DNA of 64,000 nt, taken from an uncultured Candidatus Saccharibacteria bacterium (lineage in GTDB: Bacteria; Patescibacteriota; Saccharimonadia; Saccharimonadales; Saccharimonadaceae). Each line of letters begins with the position of its first letter. Position 1 is the stretch's first letter. Both the position numbers and the translations under genes were made by a program. Positions 35,663-42,619 of this stretch are shown one piece after another. A model generated the notes under the pieces. It was given only the letters and a program-made list of their open reading frames with translations, had not been told where the DNA came from and searched no databases. Location of the stretch: positions 1 through 64,000 of the forward strand of contig CALCYQ010000001.1 in NCBI GenBank assembly GCA_937906385.1, written 5' to 3'.

Positions 35663-37135
35663 CTAATCTGCAATCGTTAGCGGCAATAAGGCGCAAATAC
35701 GATTCATCGCTTTGCCGCCCACCACGCCAAACATTGTCACGTAGCCGCCAGAGATGTCGCGGAAATATTCCGCTTCGGTCGCATCGCAGAGATGACGGAG
35801 ATAATTTCCATGCACATTATAGACAGCGCATTCGGTATCTGTCCGTACTACGAAGCATCCATTTGACACTTTGCCAGAGGTGCGCTCTGCCTGGATTGGC
35901 TCAAACTGCACTGCGCCTTCTTCATCGATGACGGTCACGTAGGTATTCCCGTCGACGCCAACTAAGAAAATCAGTGCGTAGCCTTCATTGAATACTGAAC
36001 CATCCATCGCGAGCGACGTATATTCTTCAATCTGTATCACTCGGTTCATCTCTACGTCATAGTAGCCGTGATCGTGATAATACAAATTATTTGGCATCAA
36101 ATGGTCATAATGAAAAATTCTCCCATTACCGATGTCTTCATATTCATTCATTTGCAGTGCTAGCGCAATTTTGCCATCGTTCGTGTCGACGTCCTGCGTG
36201 TAGTATTTACCATTCCATTCAACGAGCACTTTACCATTATAGCTATCGCTCAGTAGCCTCGTTCCCACTGATGTGGTCACGAGTTGTTTCTCTGGCTGAT
36301 AGAATAATCCGTGCGAGTTGCCGGTTAGGTAATATACCCCGCCGCCGATGTAGCGCGAGAAGCCATCGCCTTGATCGCCATCGTTGTTATTGCCATAGCC
36401 GACGCCATACACGCAGGGCAATTTTTTCGTGCCGCTATATTTAGTTTTCCAAGTTGGCACTAATTTGCCGTCCACGCCTTCGTAACTCTGGAAATCATCT
36501 ACTACGTCGCCATTCCAGTCAATCGTGCCTAAAGTCCACCAATCATAATCCAATCCAGATTCGTGGCGCAGCGTAACGAATTTTCCGCCAGACATACAGA
36601 GGATATGTTCCTCCGCATCGCTTGAGCTAGTTGAGTACATCTCGTAACCTTCAATGCTGTAAATTACCTCGTGCGTCATCGCTGGCACAACCTGTTCGTA
36701 GCACCCCGTGTATGTATCGGCATTCTGGTAATAAGTTGCATTATCGGAAATCACCGCGTACGCGTATCCTGATTCGAATGGCGAAACATACCAGACCGGG
36801 CCAGGTATCTCGAGCAGCACGCGTCCGCCCGTATCTACCGCGGCCGTTATCATCTCGCCGCCACTCATGTATTGCACCCAACCGACGCCATCGACAAATG
36901 GTGCCATCGCCAGAATTTCCATACCGTCCAAGGCTAAGAATGAATCGATATCCACTTCTTCGTCTTCCGGCTCGCCCCACTCCATATATTCCTCGATATT
37001 TTCTATCGGCTCTTCGAGCGCCTCGACTGATTCTTCGGGCACTTCCGCGTTGGTCTCTTCTGACTGCGCACACCCTGAAAGGGCAAAGCAAGACACTAAC
37101 AGTAACGCAATAAAAACAACTATTCTTTTCTTCAT
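35663..37135 (-). CDS. Large lipoprotein with WG-repeat-like beta structure
   Basis: A 490-residue lipoprotein: M-K-K-R-I start, lipobox L-S-G-C with Cys22, an acidic tether (Glu-rich, about 25-65), then about 420 residues made of repeating short strands of the type G-x-x-x-V/I-x-x-x-G-x-x. These include G-V-G-W-V-Q-Y, D-T-G-G-R-V-L-L-E-I, E-S-G-Y-A-Y-A and D-E-E-G-A-V-Q-F-E. This resembles WG/beta-propeller-like repeats found in surface proteins. No enzymatic motif is visible. AAGGAGGGG precedes the ATG. It shares signal peptide and leader with the neighbouring lipoprotein. Confidence 0.7.
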   Translation of the reverse strand: MKKRIVVFIALLLVSCFALSGCAQSEETNAEVPEESVEALEEPIENIEEYMEWGEPEDEEVDIDSFLALDGMEILAMAPFVDGVGWVQYMSGGEMITAAVDTGGRVLLEIPGPVWYVSPFESGYAYAVISDNATYYQNADTYTGCYEQVVPAMTHEVIYSIEGYEMYSTSSSDAEEHILCMSGGKFVTLRHESGLDYDWWTLGTIDWNGDVVDDFQSYEGVDGKLVPTWKTKYSGTKKLPCVYGVGYGNNNDGDQGDGFSRYIGGGVYYLTGNSHGLFYQPEKQLVTTSVGTRLLSDSYNGKVLVEWNGKYYTQDVDTNDGKIALALQMNEYEDIGNGRIFHYDHLMPNNLYYHDHGYYDVEMNRVIQIEEYTSLAMDGSVFNEGYALIFLVGVDGNTYVTVIDEEGAVQFEPIQAERTSGKVSNGCFVVRTDTECAVYNVHGNYLRHLCDATEAEYFRDISGGYVTMFGVVGGKAMNRICALLPLTIAD

Positions 37136-37237
37136 GGTTAACCCCTCCTTAATCGATTGTTTAGAAAAGAATTATGTGAGGTGCCGCGCATTTGCGTCTC
37201 GATTCGCCAAACACATCTGCACTTAGCCAAAATTATA
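37136..37237 (-). promoter_or_regulatory. Promoter and ~90-nt leader of lipoprotein 2
   Basis: TATAAT on minus at 37237-37232, followed by the leader blocks GCTAAGTGCA, ATCGAGACGC, TCACAT and TTCTTTTCT in the same order as at 35486-35589. Upstream of -10, the word TTTGATG is also shared. A duplicated promoter-leader cassette. Confidence 0.65.
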
Positions 37238-37284
37238 CCATCAAATGCATATTTTAAAAGCAAAGGCATTTTGCCACGTACCCC

Positions 37285-37313
37285 TTCAAAACATCGAAAA
37301 AATATTATATAAT
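37285..37313 (+). promoter_or_regulatory. Promoter of dus
   Basis: TTCAAA at 37285-37290, a 17-nt spacer, and TATAAT at 37308-37313, 10 nt before the ATG of dus. Virtually no leader. Confidence 0.6.
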
Positions 37314-37323
37314 ATACGAAATT

Positions 37324-38256
37324 ATGGATTTCTGGAATCAATTTCAGCCCGGCTTTACTATCCTGGCTCCAATGGAAGGTGTCACGGATATTGCTTTTCG
37401 TCAGGTTGTCGCACGCGCGGCTCGGCCAGAGATTTTTTATACCGAATTTACTAATGTTAATAGCTATACCAGCGAAAAAGGTCGCCATAATGCGCTCGAG
37501 CGTTTTCAAATTGAGCCATCGGAGCAGCCAATTATCGCGCAAATCTGGGGAACGCGCCCAGAAATGTTCGCCGAAACTGTCGTTGCACTCAAAAATCTCG
37601 GCTTTCAAGCTGTCGATATTAATATGGGTTGTCCAGATAAGCACGTCGTAGCGACCGGCGGCGGCTCCGGTTTGATTCGCACACCCGAGCTCGCCAAAGA
37701 AATTATCCGCGCCGCAAAGGGAAATGGCCTACCGATTTCAATTAAAACTCGTCTCGGCTATTCGCGCGTCGACGAATGGCGCGCTTGGCTCGCGAATATC
37801 TTAGAAGAACACCCAGCCGCTCTTACTGTCCATCTCCGCACTAAGAAGGAAATGTCCAAAGTTGATGCGCACGTCGAACTCGTGCCAGAAATTCTTGCGC
37901 TCAAAAATGAGCTTTCGCCAGAAACTAAACTGATTATTAACGGCGACATCAAGAACCGCGCCGATGGCCAAAAATATATCGATATAGGTGCCGATGGTAT
38001 CATGATTGGTCGCGGCGTCTTCGCCAACCCATTCTGTTTCGAAAAAGAGCCACGCGAACATACGCGCGACGAGCTGATTGACCTCATGAAATACCACCTC
38101 GACCTTTACGAAAAATACAGCCTCCACCCATACGATCCGCTCAAGCATTTCTACAAGATTTACATCAACAATTTCCCAGGTGCGTCCGAGATTCGTGATA
38201 AACTAATGCAAACAAAGACCATCGCCGAAGCGCGCGAGGTTATTAATCAATTATGA
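37324..38256 (+). CDS. dus: tRNA-dihydrouridine synthase
   Basis: FMN enzyme reducing uridines in the tRNA D-loop. 310-residue TIM barrel: N-terminal L-A-P-M-E-G-V-T-D-I-A-F-R, catalytic Cys in N-M-G-C-P-D-K, then I-S-I-K-T-R-L-G-Y and the FMN-phosphate site G-A-D-G-I-M-I-G-R-G near residue 222-231. The Dus subgroup is not certain. It is coupled to the next gene by an ATGA overlap. Confidence 0.92.
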   Translation: MDFWNQFQPGFTILAPMEGVTDIAFRQVVARAARPEIFYTEFTNVNSYTSEKGRHNALERFQIEPSEQPIIAQIWGTRPEMFAETVVALKNLGFQAVDINMGCPDKHVVATGGGSGLIRTPELAKEIIRAAKGNGLPISIKTRLGYSRVDEWRAWLANILEEHPAALTVHLRTKKEMSKVDAHVELVPEILALKNELSPETKLIINGDIKNRADGQKYIDIGADGIMIGRGVFANPFCFEKEPREHTRDELIDLMKYHLDLYEKYSLHPYDPLKHFYKIYINNFPGASEIRDKLMQTKTIAEAREVINQL

Positions 38257-39008
38257 AAAAGCCAACTCTCATTTTAGTTCATGGTTTTCGTGGCACCCAC
38301 AAGGGCCTCCTTGCGATTGCTGATTGTTTGCGTGACGATTTTACCGTTCTCACACCGGATATTCCAGGCTCCGGCGACAATCCCGAGCTCGACAATAAAA
38401 CTCTCGACGGCTACGCCGAATGGTTCCACAATTACATCAAAGACAAGAAGCTAAAAAAGCCGTATATCGTCGGCCATTCGATGGGCTCCATTATTATCTC
38501 GCACTACATCCAAAAATATCCGAACGACGTCGCTGATAGAGTCGTCTTCATGTCGCCAGTTTTTCGCACTAAGCGCGGTCAGCGCAAAAGCAATCACCTT
38601 TATCGCTTCGTAAATGGCAGCTTGCACATTCTGCCCACTAATCAACGCTATAAATTCTGCGGCAGCAAATTCCTCTCTTTTGCGATTTCGCATTTTCTCA
38701 CCGCCGACAAATCTCAGCAAAAACGCATCGACGAGTTGCATTATCAATATTCGGGCAAATTCGCTTCTGCCGCTTCTTTTATGGCCGACTGCAGTATCTC
38801 GATGCACGAACAAACCGTCATCCCAGAAGGGAAGAATGTTATGCTTTGCTATGGCGAAAAAGACCGTCTCACTAAACATGAGTTAACCGAAACAGTGGCC
38901 GAAAAATACCATCTCGACCACCATCGTTTTGATGGCGCTGGCCACCTTATCAATTACGAGCGTGCCGAGCAAGTCGCCGCCGAAATTCGTCGCTTCCTCA
39001 AAAAATAA
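38253..39008 (+). CDS. Alpha/beta hydrolase
   Basis: A 251-residue cytosolic alpha/beta-hydrolase-fold protein. Oxyanion motif L-V-H-G-F-R-G near residue 7, nucleophile elbow G-H-S76-M-G, likely acid Asp in Y-G-E-K-D and His in G-A-G-H-L-I. The substrate cannot be read from sequence. Translationally coupled to dus, ending at a large inverted repeat. Confidence 0.85.
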   Translation: MKKPTLILVHGFRGTHKGLLAIADCLRDDFTVLTPDIPGSGDNPELDNKTLDGYAEWFHNYIKDKKLKKPYIVGHSMGSIIISHYIQKYPNDVADRVVFMSPVFRTKRGQRKSNHLYRFVNGSLHILPTNQRYKFCGSKFLSFAISHFLTADKSQQKRIDELHYQYSGKFASAASFMADCSISMHEQTVIPEGKNVMLCYGEKDRLTKHELTETVAEKYHLDHHRFDGAGHLINYERAEQVAAEIRRFLKK

Positions 39009-39016
39009 GCAAAAGC

Positions 39017-39062
39017 AAAAAACGTGAATTTTCGCCGAAAATGGCCATTTTTCACGTTTTTT
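39017..39062. terminator. Bidirectional terminator-like inverted repeat
   Basis: AACGTGAA (39021-39028) pairs with TTCACGTT (39051-39058), flanked by A-run and T-run, between convergent genes ending at 39008 and 39071. A closely related element recurs at 41121-41166. Confidence 0.75.
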
Positions 39063-39070
39063 CGGGTTTT

Positions 39071-40339
39071 TTAAAGCTCTTTTTCGTGCTCATCGAGCAC
39101 TTTATTATAGATTTCTTCGAAGCGAGTTAGTGTATAACTAATGTCGTGCTTACGGATGCGCTTCAAGCCGTCTTCGCTCATGCGCTTCTGGCGGTCTTTG
39201 TCGGTAATAATTCGCACCAAGCTCTTCGCAATTTCATCCACGTCGTCCGGCTGGCACAGGTAGCCATTTTTTGCATTCTTCACTACGTCGCCCACGGCAC
39301 CTTTATCGACGGCCACGCATGGCAAACCAGTCGCCATCGCCTCGAGTAACACAATGCCTTGTGTTTCCGTCTTCGATGCTGTCGCAAACATCGTACCGGT
39401 GCGGTAAATTTGCGGCAAATCATCGCCAATCACCCGGCCGAGGAAGTGCACATATTCGGACAAATCGGCCTTTTCGGCCATCTTTTCGAGCTTCGGTCGC
39501 GCCGTACCATCACCAGTCAGTACGAAGTGCGCATCTGGCATCTGAGGATGCGCCTGAATGAATGCTTCCATCAGCACATCGATACTTTTTTCTGGATCGA
39601 CGCGCCCAACATAAAGCACGATTGGCTTACCTTTCGGTATATCATAGCGCTCATAAATATCTTTATTCGCACGCCCTTTCGCAAAGCGCGACAAGTCAAT
39701 TCCGTTCGATAGCGCCTCCACCGGCACCTTGAAATGTTTGCGATTTTTTGGAATCAAATCTGCCACCGCTTGTTCAGTCGGCATCGTGGCATACGCCGAA
39801 CGACGCAAAAAGCTAATAAAGTACGCGTTCATCGCTTTATTAATCGGCTTCTTTGCAAAATCTGGCAACATTACTTGCTGCGTCAAATTATCCGGATAGG
39901 CGTGATCGGTCGATACGAGCGGAATATTGCGCTTTTTTGCATAACGAAACACCGACAACGCTACCGGTCCTGGCGTCTGATTATGGATAATATCCGGCTT
40001 AAAATCGTCCAGTACTTTCTTAATTTCCGTATATGGCATATAGCTCACGTGCAGGCCATTTTTATACAGCAAGCGTGGCATCTTTACGCCGAGCACCTTC
40101 TTGTCCGCCGGTACTTTATTGATCTGATCTGGATACAAATGCATCTTTGACGACGTCAAACGCACCACAGTAAAATTCGCTTCTTCGTCTTTCTCGACTG
40201 CAAATTCGCCGGTCGTACTTGGGCAGAGCACCATCACTTGATGTCCGCGCTTTTTGAGTCCGGTTGCTAAATTTCTGGAAAATACTGCCACCCCGTTAAT
40301 CATTGGATAATAGATATCCGTCGTAATCACAATCTTCAT
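39071..40339 (-). CDS. GT4-family glycosyltransferase (glycolipid type)
   Basis: A 422-residue GT-B enzyme. N-terminal Y-Y-P-M-I-N-G-V-A-V-F-S-R-N-L is typical of GT4 enzymes acting on lipids (mannosyl- or glucosyl-diacylglycerol/PI types). Other motifs are S-T-D-H-A-Y-P, V-G-R-V-D-P-E-K-S and T-A-S-K-T-E-T-Q-G-I-V-L-L-E-A-M-A. The lipid acceptor is a family-based guess. Start ATG 40339 gives the canonical strand M-K-I-V-I-T-T-D; the frame open to 40444 would run through the divergent gene. TAAAAT lies 8 nt before this ATG. Confidence 0.9.
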   Translation of the reverse strand: MKIVITTDIYYPMINGVAVFSRNLATGLKKRGHQVMVLCPSTTGEFAVEKDEEANFTVVRLTSSKMHLYPDQINKVPADKKVLGVKMPRLLYKNGLHVSYMPYTEIKKVLDDFKPDIIHNQTPGPVALSVFRYAKKRNIPLVSTDHAYPDNLTQQVMLPDFAKKPINKAMNAYFISFLRRSAYATMPTEQAVADLIPKNRKHFKVPVEALSNGIDLSRFAKGRANKDIYERYDIPKGKPIVLYVGRVDPEKSIDVLMEAFIQAHPQMPDAHFVLTGDGTARPKLEKMAEKADLSEYVHFLGRVIGDDLPQIYRTGTMFATASKTETQGIVLLEAMATGLPCVAVDKGAVGDVVKNAKNGYLCQPDDVDEIAKSLVRIITDKDRQKRMSEDGLKRIRKHDISYTLTRFEEIYNKVLDEHEKEL

Positions 40340-40343
40340 TTGG

Positions 40344-40353
40344 TATAATTTTA
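40344..40353. promoter_or_regulatory. Overlapping divergent -10 boxes
   Basis: Only 18 bp separate the two ATGs. Plus-strand TATAAT (40344-40349) is exactly 8 nt before the ATG at 40358. Minus-strand TAAAAT (40353-40348) is exactly 8 nt before the ATG at 40339. The two boxes share 2 bp, so the two polymerases cannot bind simultaneously. Confidence 0.65.
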
Positions 40354-40357
40354 TCAT

Positions 40358-41122
40358 ATGGCTATCCCCAAGAAGATGCATTATGTCTGGGTGGGGAATG
40401 CGCCAATTCCGAAACGCGACCAAGATTACATCGCAGGTTGGCAAAAGCTCAATCCAGATTTCGAGCTACGTCGATGGACGGAGCAGGATATTGATTTACA
40501 AAAATACCCACTTGTCGCTAAGGCATTGCGCGAAGAACGCTGGGCGCTTGCCTCGGACATTATCCGTATGTACGCTATCTATACTGAAGGTGGCATTTAT
40601 ATGGACACCGACATTGAGCTTTTAAAACCACTCACGCCATTACTAAAATACGACGGTTTTGCTGGCTGGGAGTCAAATTTCTGGTTTACTACCGCGATTT
40701 TTGGCGCCAAAGCGCACTCGCCGTGGATTGGCAAGGTGCTTAAGCGCTACGAGCTCGCCAGTCCGCGCCAACGTATTACAACCGACACTTTTCTCAAGAC
40801 CGTCCATAGCCCATCTGTTTACGCCAAAGATATCTACGGTCTCGAGCTTGACGGCCAGACCCGCACTTATGCCGATGGTAAATTCGCCGTCTTTGCCACC
40901 GAATATTTCAGCCCGAAACATTACATGACTGGCAAAGTTCATCTCACCGAAAACACGGTTGCTTACCACCACTACGCGTCCACTTGGCATACGCGTGGGG
41001 AAGCCATGAAGAATGAGCTCAGCCGCACCGGCTACAAATTACTCGGCGCCAAGGGTTATGCCAAGCTAGAAAAAGAATTCAACAAGGGTCTCGAACGTAA
41101 AATTCGAAAGGAGTTACCGTAA
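40358..41122 (+). CDS. GT32-like glycosyltransferase (DXD sugar-binding type)
   Basis: A 254-residue enzyme of the Gly_transf_sug/capsular mannosyltransferase type. It has the N-terminal K-K-M-H-Y-V-W-V-G motif, P-D-F-E-L-R-R-W-T, L-A-S-D-I-I-R-M-Y and the metal-binding D-T-D in Y-M-D-T-D-I-E. No membrane span. It probably decorates a surface glycan or glycolipid. Divergent from the GT4 gene with which it shares its promoter zone. Confidence 0.88.
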   Translation: MAIPKKMHYVWVGNAPIPKRDQDYIAGWQKLNPDFELRRWTEQDIDLQKYPLVAKALREERWALASDIIRMYAIYTEGGIYMDTDIELLKPLTPLLKYDGFAGWESNFWFTTAIFGAKAHSPWIGKVLKRYELASPRQRITTDTFLKTVHSPSVYAKDIYGLELDGQTRTYADGKFAVFATEYFSPKHYMTGKVHLTENTVAYHHYASTWHTRGEAMKNELSRTGYKLLGAKGYAKLEKEFNKGLERKIRKELP

Positions 41123-41166
41123 AAACCGTGAATTTTTAAGCAAAAGCGGTTCAATTCACGTTTTTT
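41121..41166 (+). terminator. Terminator-like inverted repeat
   Basis: CGTGAATT (41127-41134) pairs with AATTCACG (41153-41160), followed by TTTTTT, similar in sequence to the element at 39017-39062. It lies at the end of the GT32-like gene and before the Fic gene. Confidence 0.7.
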
Positions 41167-41181
41167 CGCTAAAATAAAATT

Positions 41182-42084
41182 ATGATTAGTAGTCTCTATA
41201 AGAAACGTATCCAAGCTTTGCAGGCCGAATATGCTCGCCTCATCGAGGCGCATCCGCGCGAGAATTATGAAATCACACTCGATGAAATCCCAGAGATGGT
41301 CTACCATTCCAACGCCATCGAAAATTCCGGCCTTACTCTCGAAGATACCGAAGATATCATCAAAGACGGCCGCATTCGCCGCGCCGCTAAAGTCCGCGAG
41401 ATTTATGAGGCTAAAAATCTTGCTGATGTCATCCACATTATGATCGAAAATCCGCGTCAGAAGCTCAGTTTGCCATATATTTTGTCACTCCATCGCATTC
41501 TAATGTCCGGCATTGACGATCGCGCCGCCGGCCGTTTCCGCATGGGTGGGGAACAGCCAATTTTTGGCCAAGGCATTGGTGCTAATCCAGATTTTACCAG
41601 TAGTCTGGTTTCGCAACTCATCGACCAATACAAGGGTGATCGTCGGCGTTATTTCCTTGAAAAAATCGCCTATTTCCACGCCGAATTCGAAGATATTCAT
41701 CCATTTGTAGATGGTAATGGCCACATTGGTCGCGTGCTAATCAATCAGCAGCTTCAGGCACTCGGCTACCCGCCAATTATTATTCAGAGCCGTAACAAAG
41801 ATGCCGACTATCACGAGCTCTTTGATGATTATCATAAAACCGAATCGCTCGAAGATTTTGTCCAGCTCTTTGCCTTTGCGCTCATTGAGTCGCTCCATAA
41901 ACGTATTACGCTACTTGGCGAACATAAGACCATTACGATTACTGAATGGGCCGAAAAGAACAATGTCGCGCAAAATTCTGCACTCAATAAGGCCCGCCGT
42001 CAAACTATTCCGGCCTTCCGCCAAAACAAAACCTGGATGATTCGCGCCGATTTCAAAGATAGTGCCGGCGTCGAGCTCTATTAG
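41182..42084 (+). CDS. Fic/DOC family protein (probable AMPylase)
   Basis: Fic enzymes usually transfer AMP to Tyr/Ser/Thr of target proteins. The 300-residue protein has the active-site loop H173-P-F-V-D-G-N-G-H-I-G-R. The usual GNGR is GNGH here, with the final R kept. An N-terminal inhibitory-helix-like S-N-A-I-E-N is near residue 39 (the S/T-x-x-x-E-G/N rule), which suggests a self-inhibited class II/III Fic. The C-terminal 60 residues form a winged-helix-like segment. TAAAAT lies 6 nt before the ATG. No toxin partner gene is adjacent. Confidence 0.9.
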   Translation: MISSLYKKRIQALQAEYARLIEAHPRENYEITLDEIPEMVYHSNAIENSGLTLEDTEDIIKDGRIRRAAKVREIYEAKNLADVIHIMIENPRQKLSLPYILSLHRILMSGIDDRAAGRFRMGGEQPIFGQGIGANPDFTSSLVSQLIDQYKGDRRRYFLEKIAYFHAEFEDIHPFVDGNGHIGRVLINQQLQALGYPPIIIQSRNKDADYHELFDDYHKTESLEDFVQLFAFALIESLHKRITLLGEHKTITITEWAEKNNVAQNSALNKARRQTIPAFRQNKTWMIRADFKDSAGVELY

Positions 42085-42100
42085 TGGTACAATATATTTA

Positions 42101-42517
42101 ATGAAAAATGTCAAAAAACCAGCGCCCGTGGTCAACCGCCGCGCGCATTACGACTATAATCTTTCCGATAAACTCGAAGTCGGCATGGTTTTGACGGGGG
42201 CACAAGTGCGCCTCATTCGCGATCGTCACGCCCAGCTCAAGGGTACTTATGTTACGATACGCAATCATGAACTTTTTCTACTTGGTCTCACGCTTGGCAC
42301 TGATACGGCCGAAAACATCAAGCTGCTCGCCACCAAAAAACAAATTACCGCGCTCGAACGCGCCAAGGTTGACGGCTCTACTATTGTGCCGGTCGAACTT
42401 CACCCATTCAAGCGCCATATCAAACTCACGATTGCGGTCGGCGAGGGCAAGAAAAAATACGACAAACGCCAGACGATTAAAGCACGCGATCTCGACCGCG
42501 AACGCCAACGTTACTAA
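42101..42517 (+). CDS. smpB: SsrA-binding protein SmpB
   Basis: Binds tmRNA and brings it to stalled ribosomes. 138 residues. N-R-R-A-H-Y-D-Y-N-L, G-M-V-L-T-G-A-Q-V-R-L-I-R and the C-terminal K-K-Y-D-K-R-Q-T-I-K-A-R-D follow the family. The usual T-E-V-K has Q in place of E. The start is the ATG at 42101, 7 nt after TACAAT (42088-42093); the upstream GTG frame (42062) overlaps fic. The C-terminal tail is short. The tmRNA gene was not found in the window. Confidence 0.93.
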   Translation: MKNVKKPAPVVNRRAHYDYNLSDKLEVGMVLTGAQVRLIRDRHAQLKGTYVTIRNHELFLLGLTLGTDTAENIKLLATKKQITALERAKVDGSTIVPVELHPFKRHIKLTIAVGEGKKKYDKRQTIKARDLDRERQRY

Positions 42518-42543
42518 AATTAGCTATTAATCTGTAAATATGG

Positions 42544-42600
42544 TATAATTTACACTAGGAAAGTATGGCTCGCTATGCGCGGGCCATTATTAATCAATAA
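42544..42600 (+). promoter_or_regulatory. aspS promoter, hairpin and 11-codon leader ORF
   Basis: TATAAT at 42544-42549 gives a leader of about 65 nt. It contains an ORF 42565-42600 (M-A-R-Y-A-R-A-I-I-N-Q, stop TAA) preceded by AGGAAAG. Inside it is a 7-bp hairpin: GGCTCGC (42567-42573) with GCGGGCC (42579-42585), loop TATGC. No Asp codon is in the leader ORF, so classical aspartate attenuation is unlikely. Confidence 0.45.
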
Positions 42601-42619
42601 ACATAATGGAGCAACCTAT

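Noticed and set aside
36631..37113. 160-codon plus frame antisense to lipoprotein 2
   Set aside because: Arg/Pro/His-rich shadow translation, typical of antisense reading; no promoter or ribosome binding site.
37138..37644. 168-codon minus frame overlapping dus and the lipoprotein leader
   Set aside because: It would run antisense through dus and the duplicated leader; dus motifs on plus are unambiguous.
40340..40444. N-terminal extension of the minus-strand GT4 gene
   Set aside because: It would read through the shared promoter and into the divergent GT32-like gene; the canonical N-terminal strand begins at 40339.
42575..42619. N-terminal extension of aspS from an upstream ATG
   Set aside because: The extension covers the leader hairpin and has no ribosome binding site; the ATG at 42620 has GGAG upstream and matches the family start.
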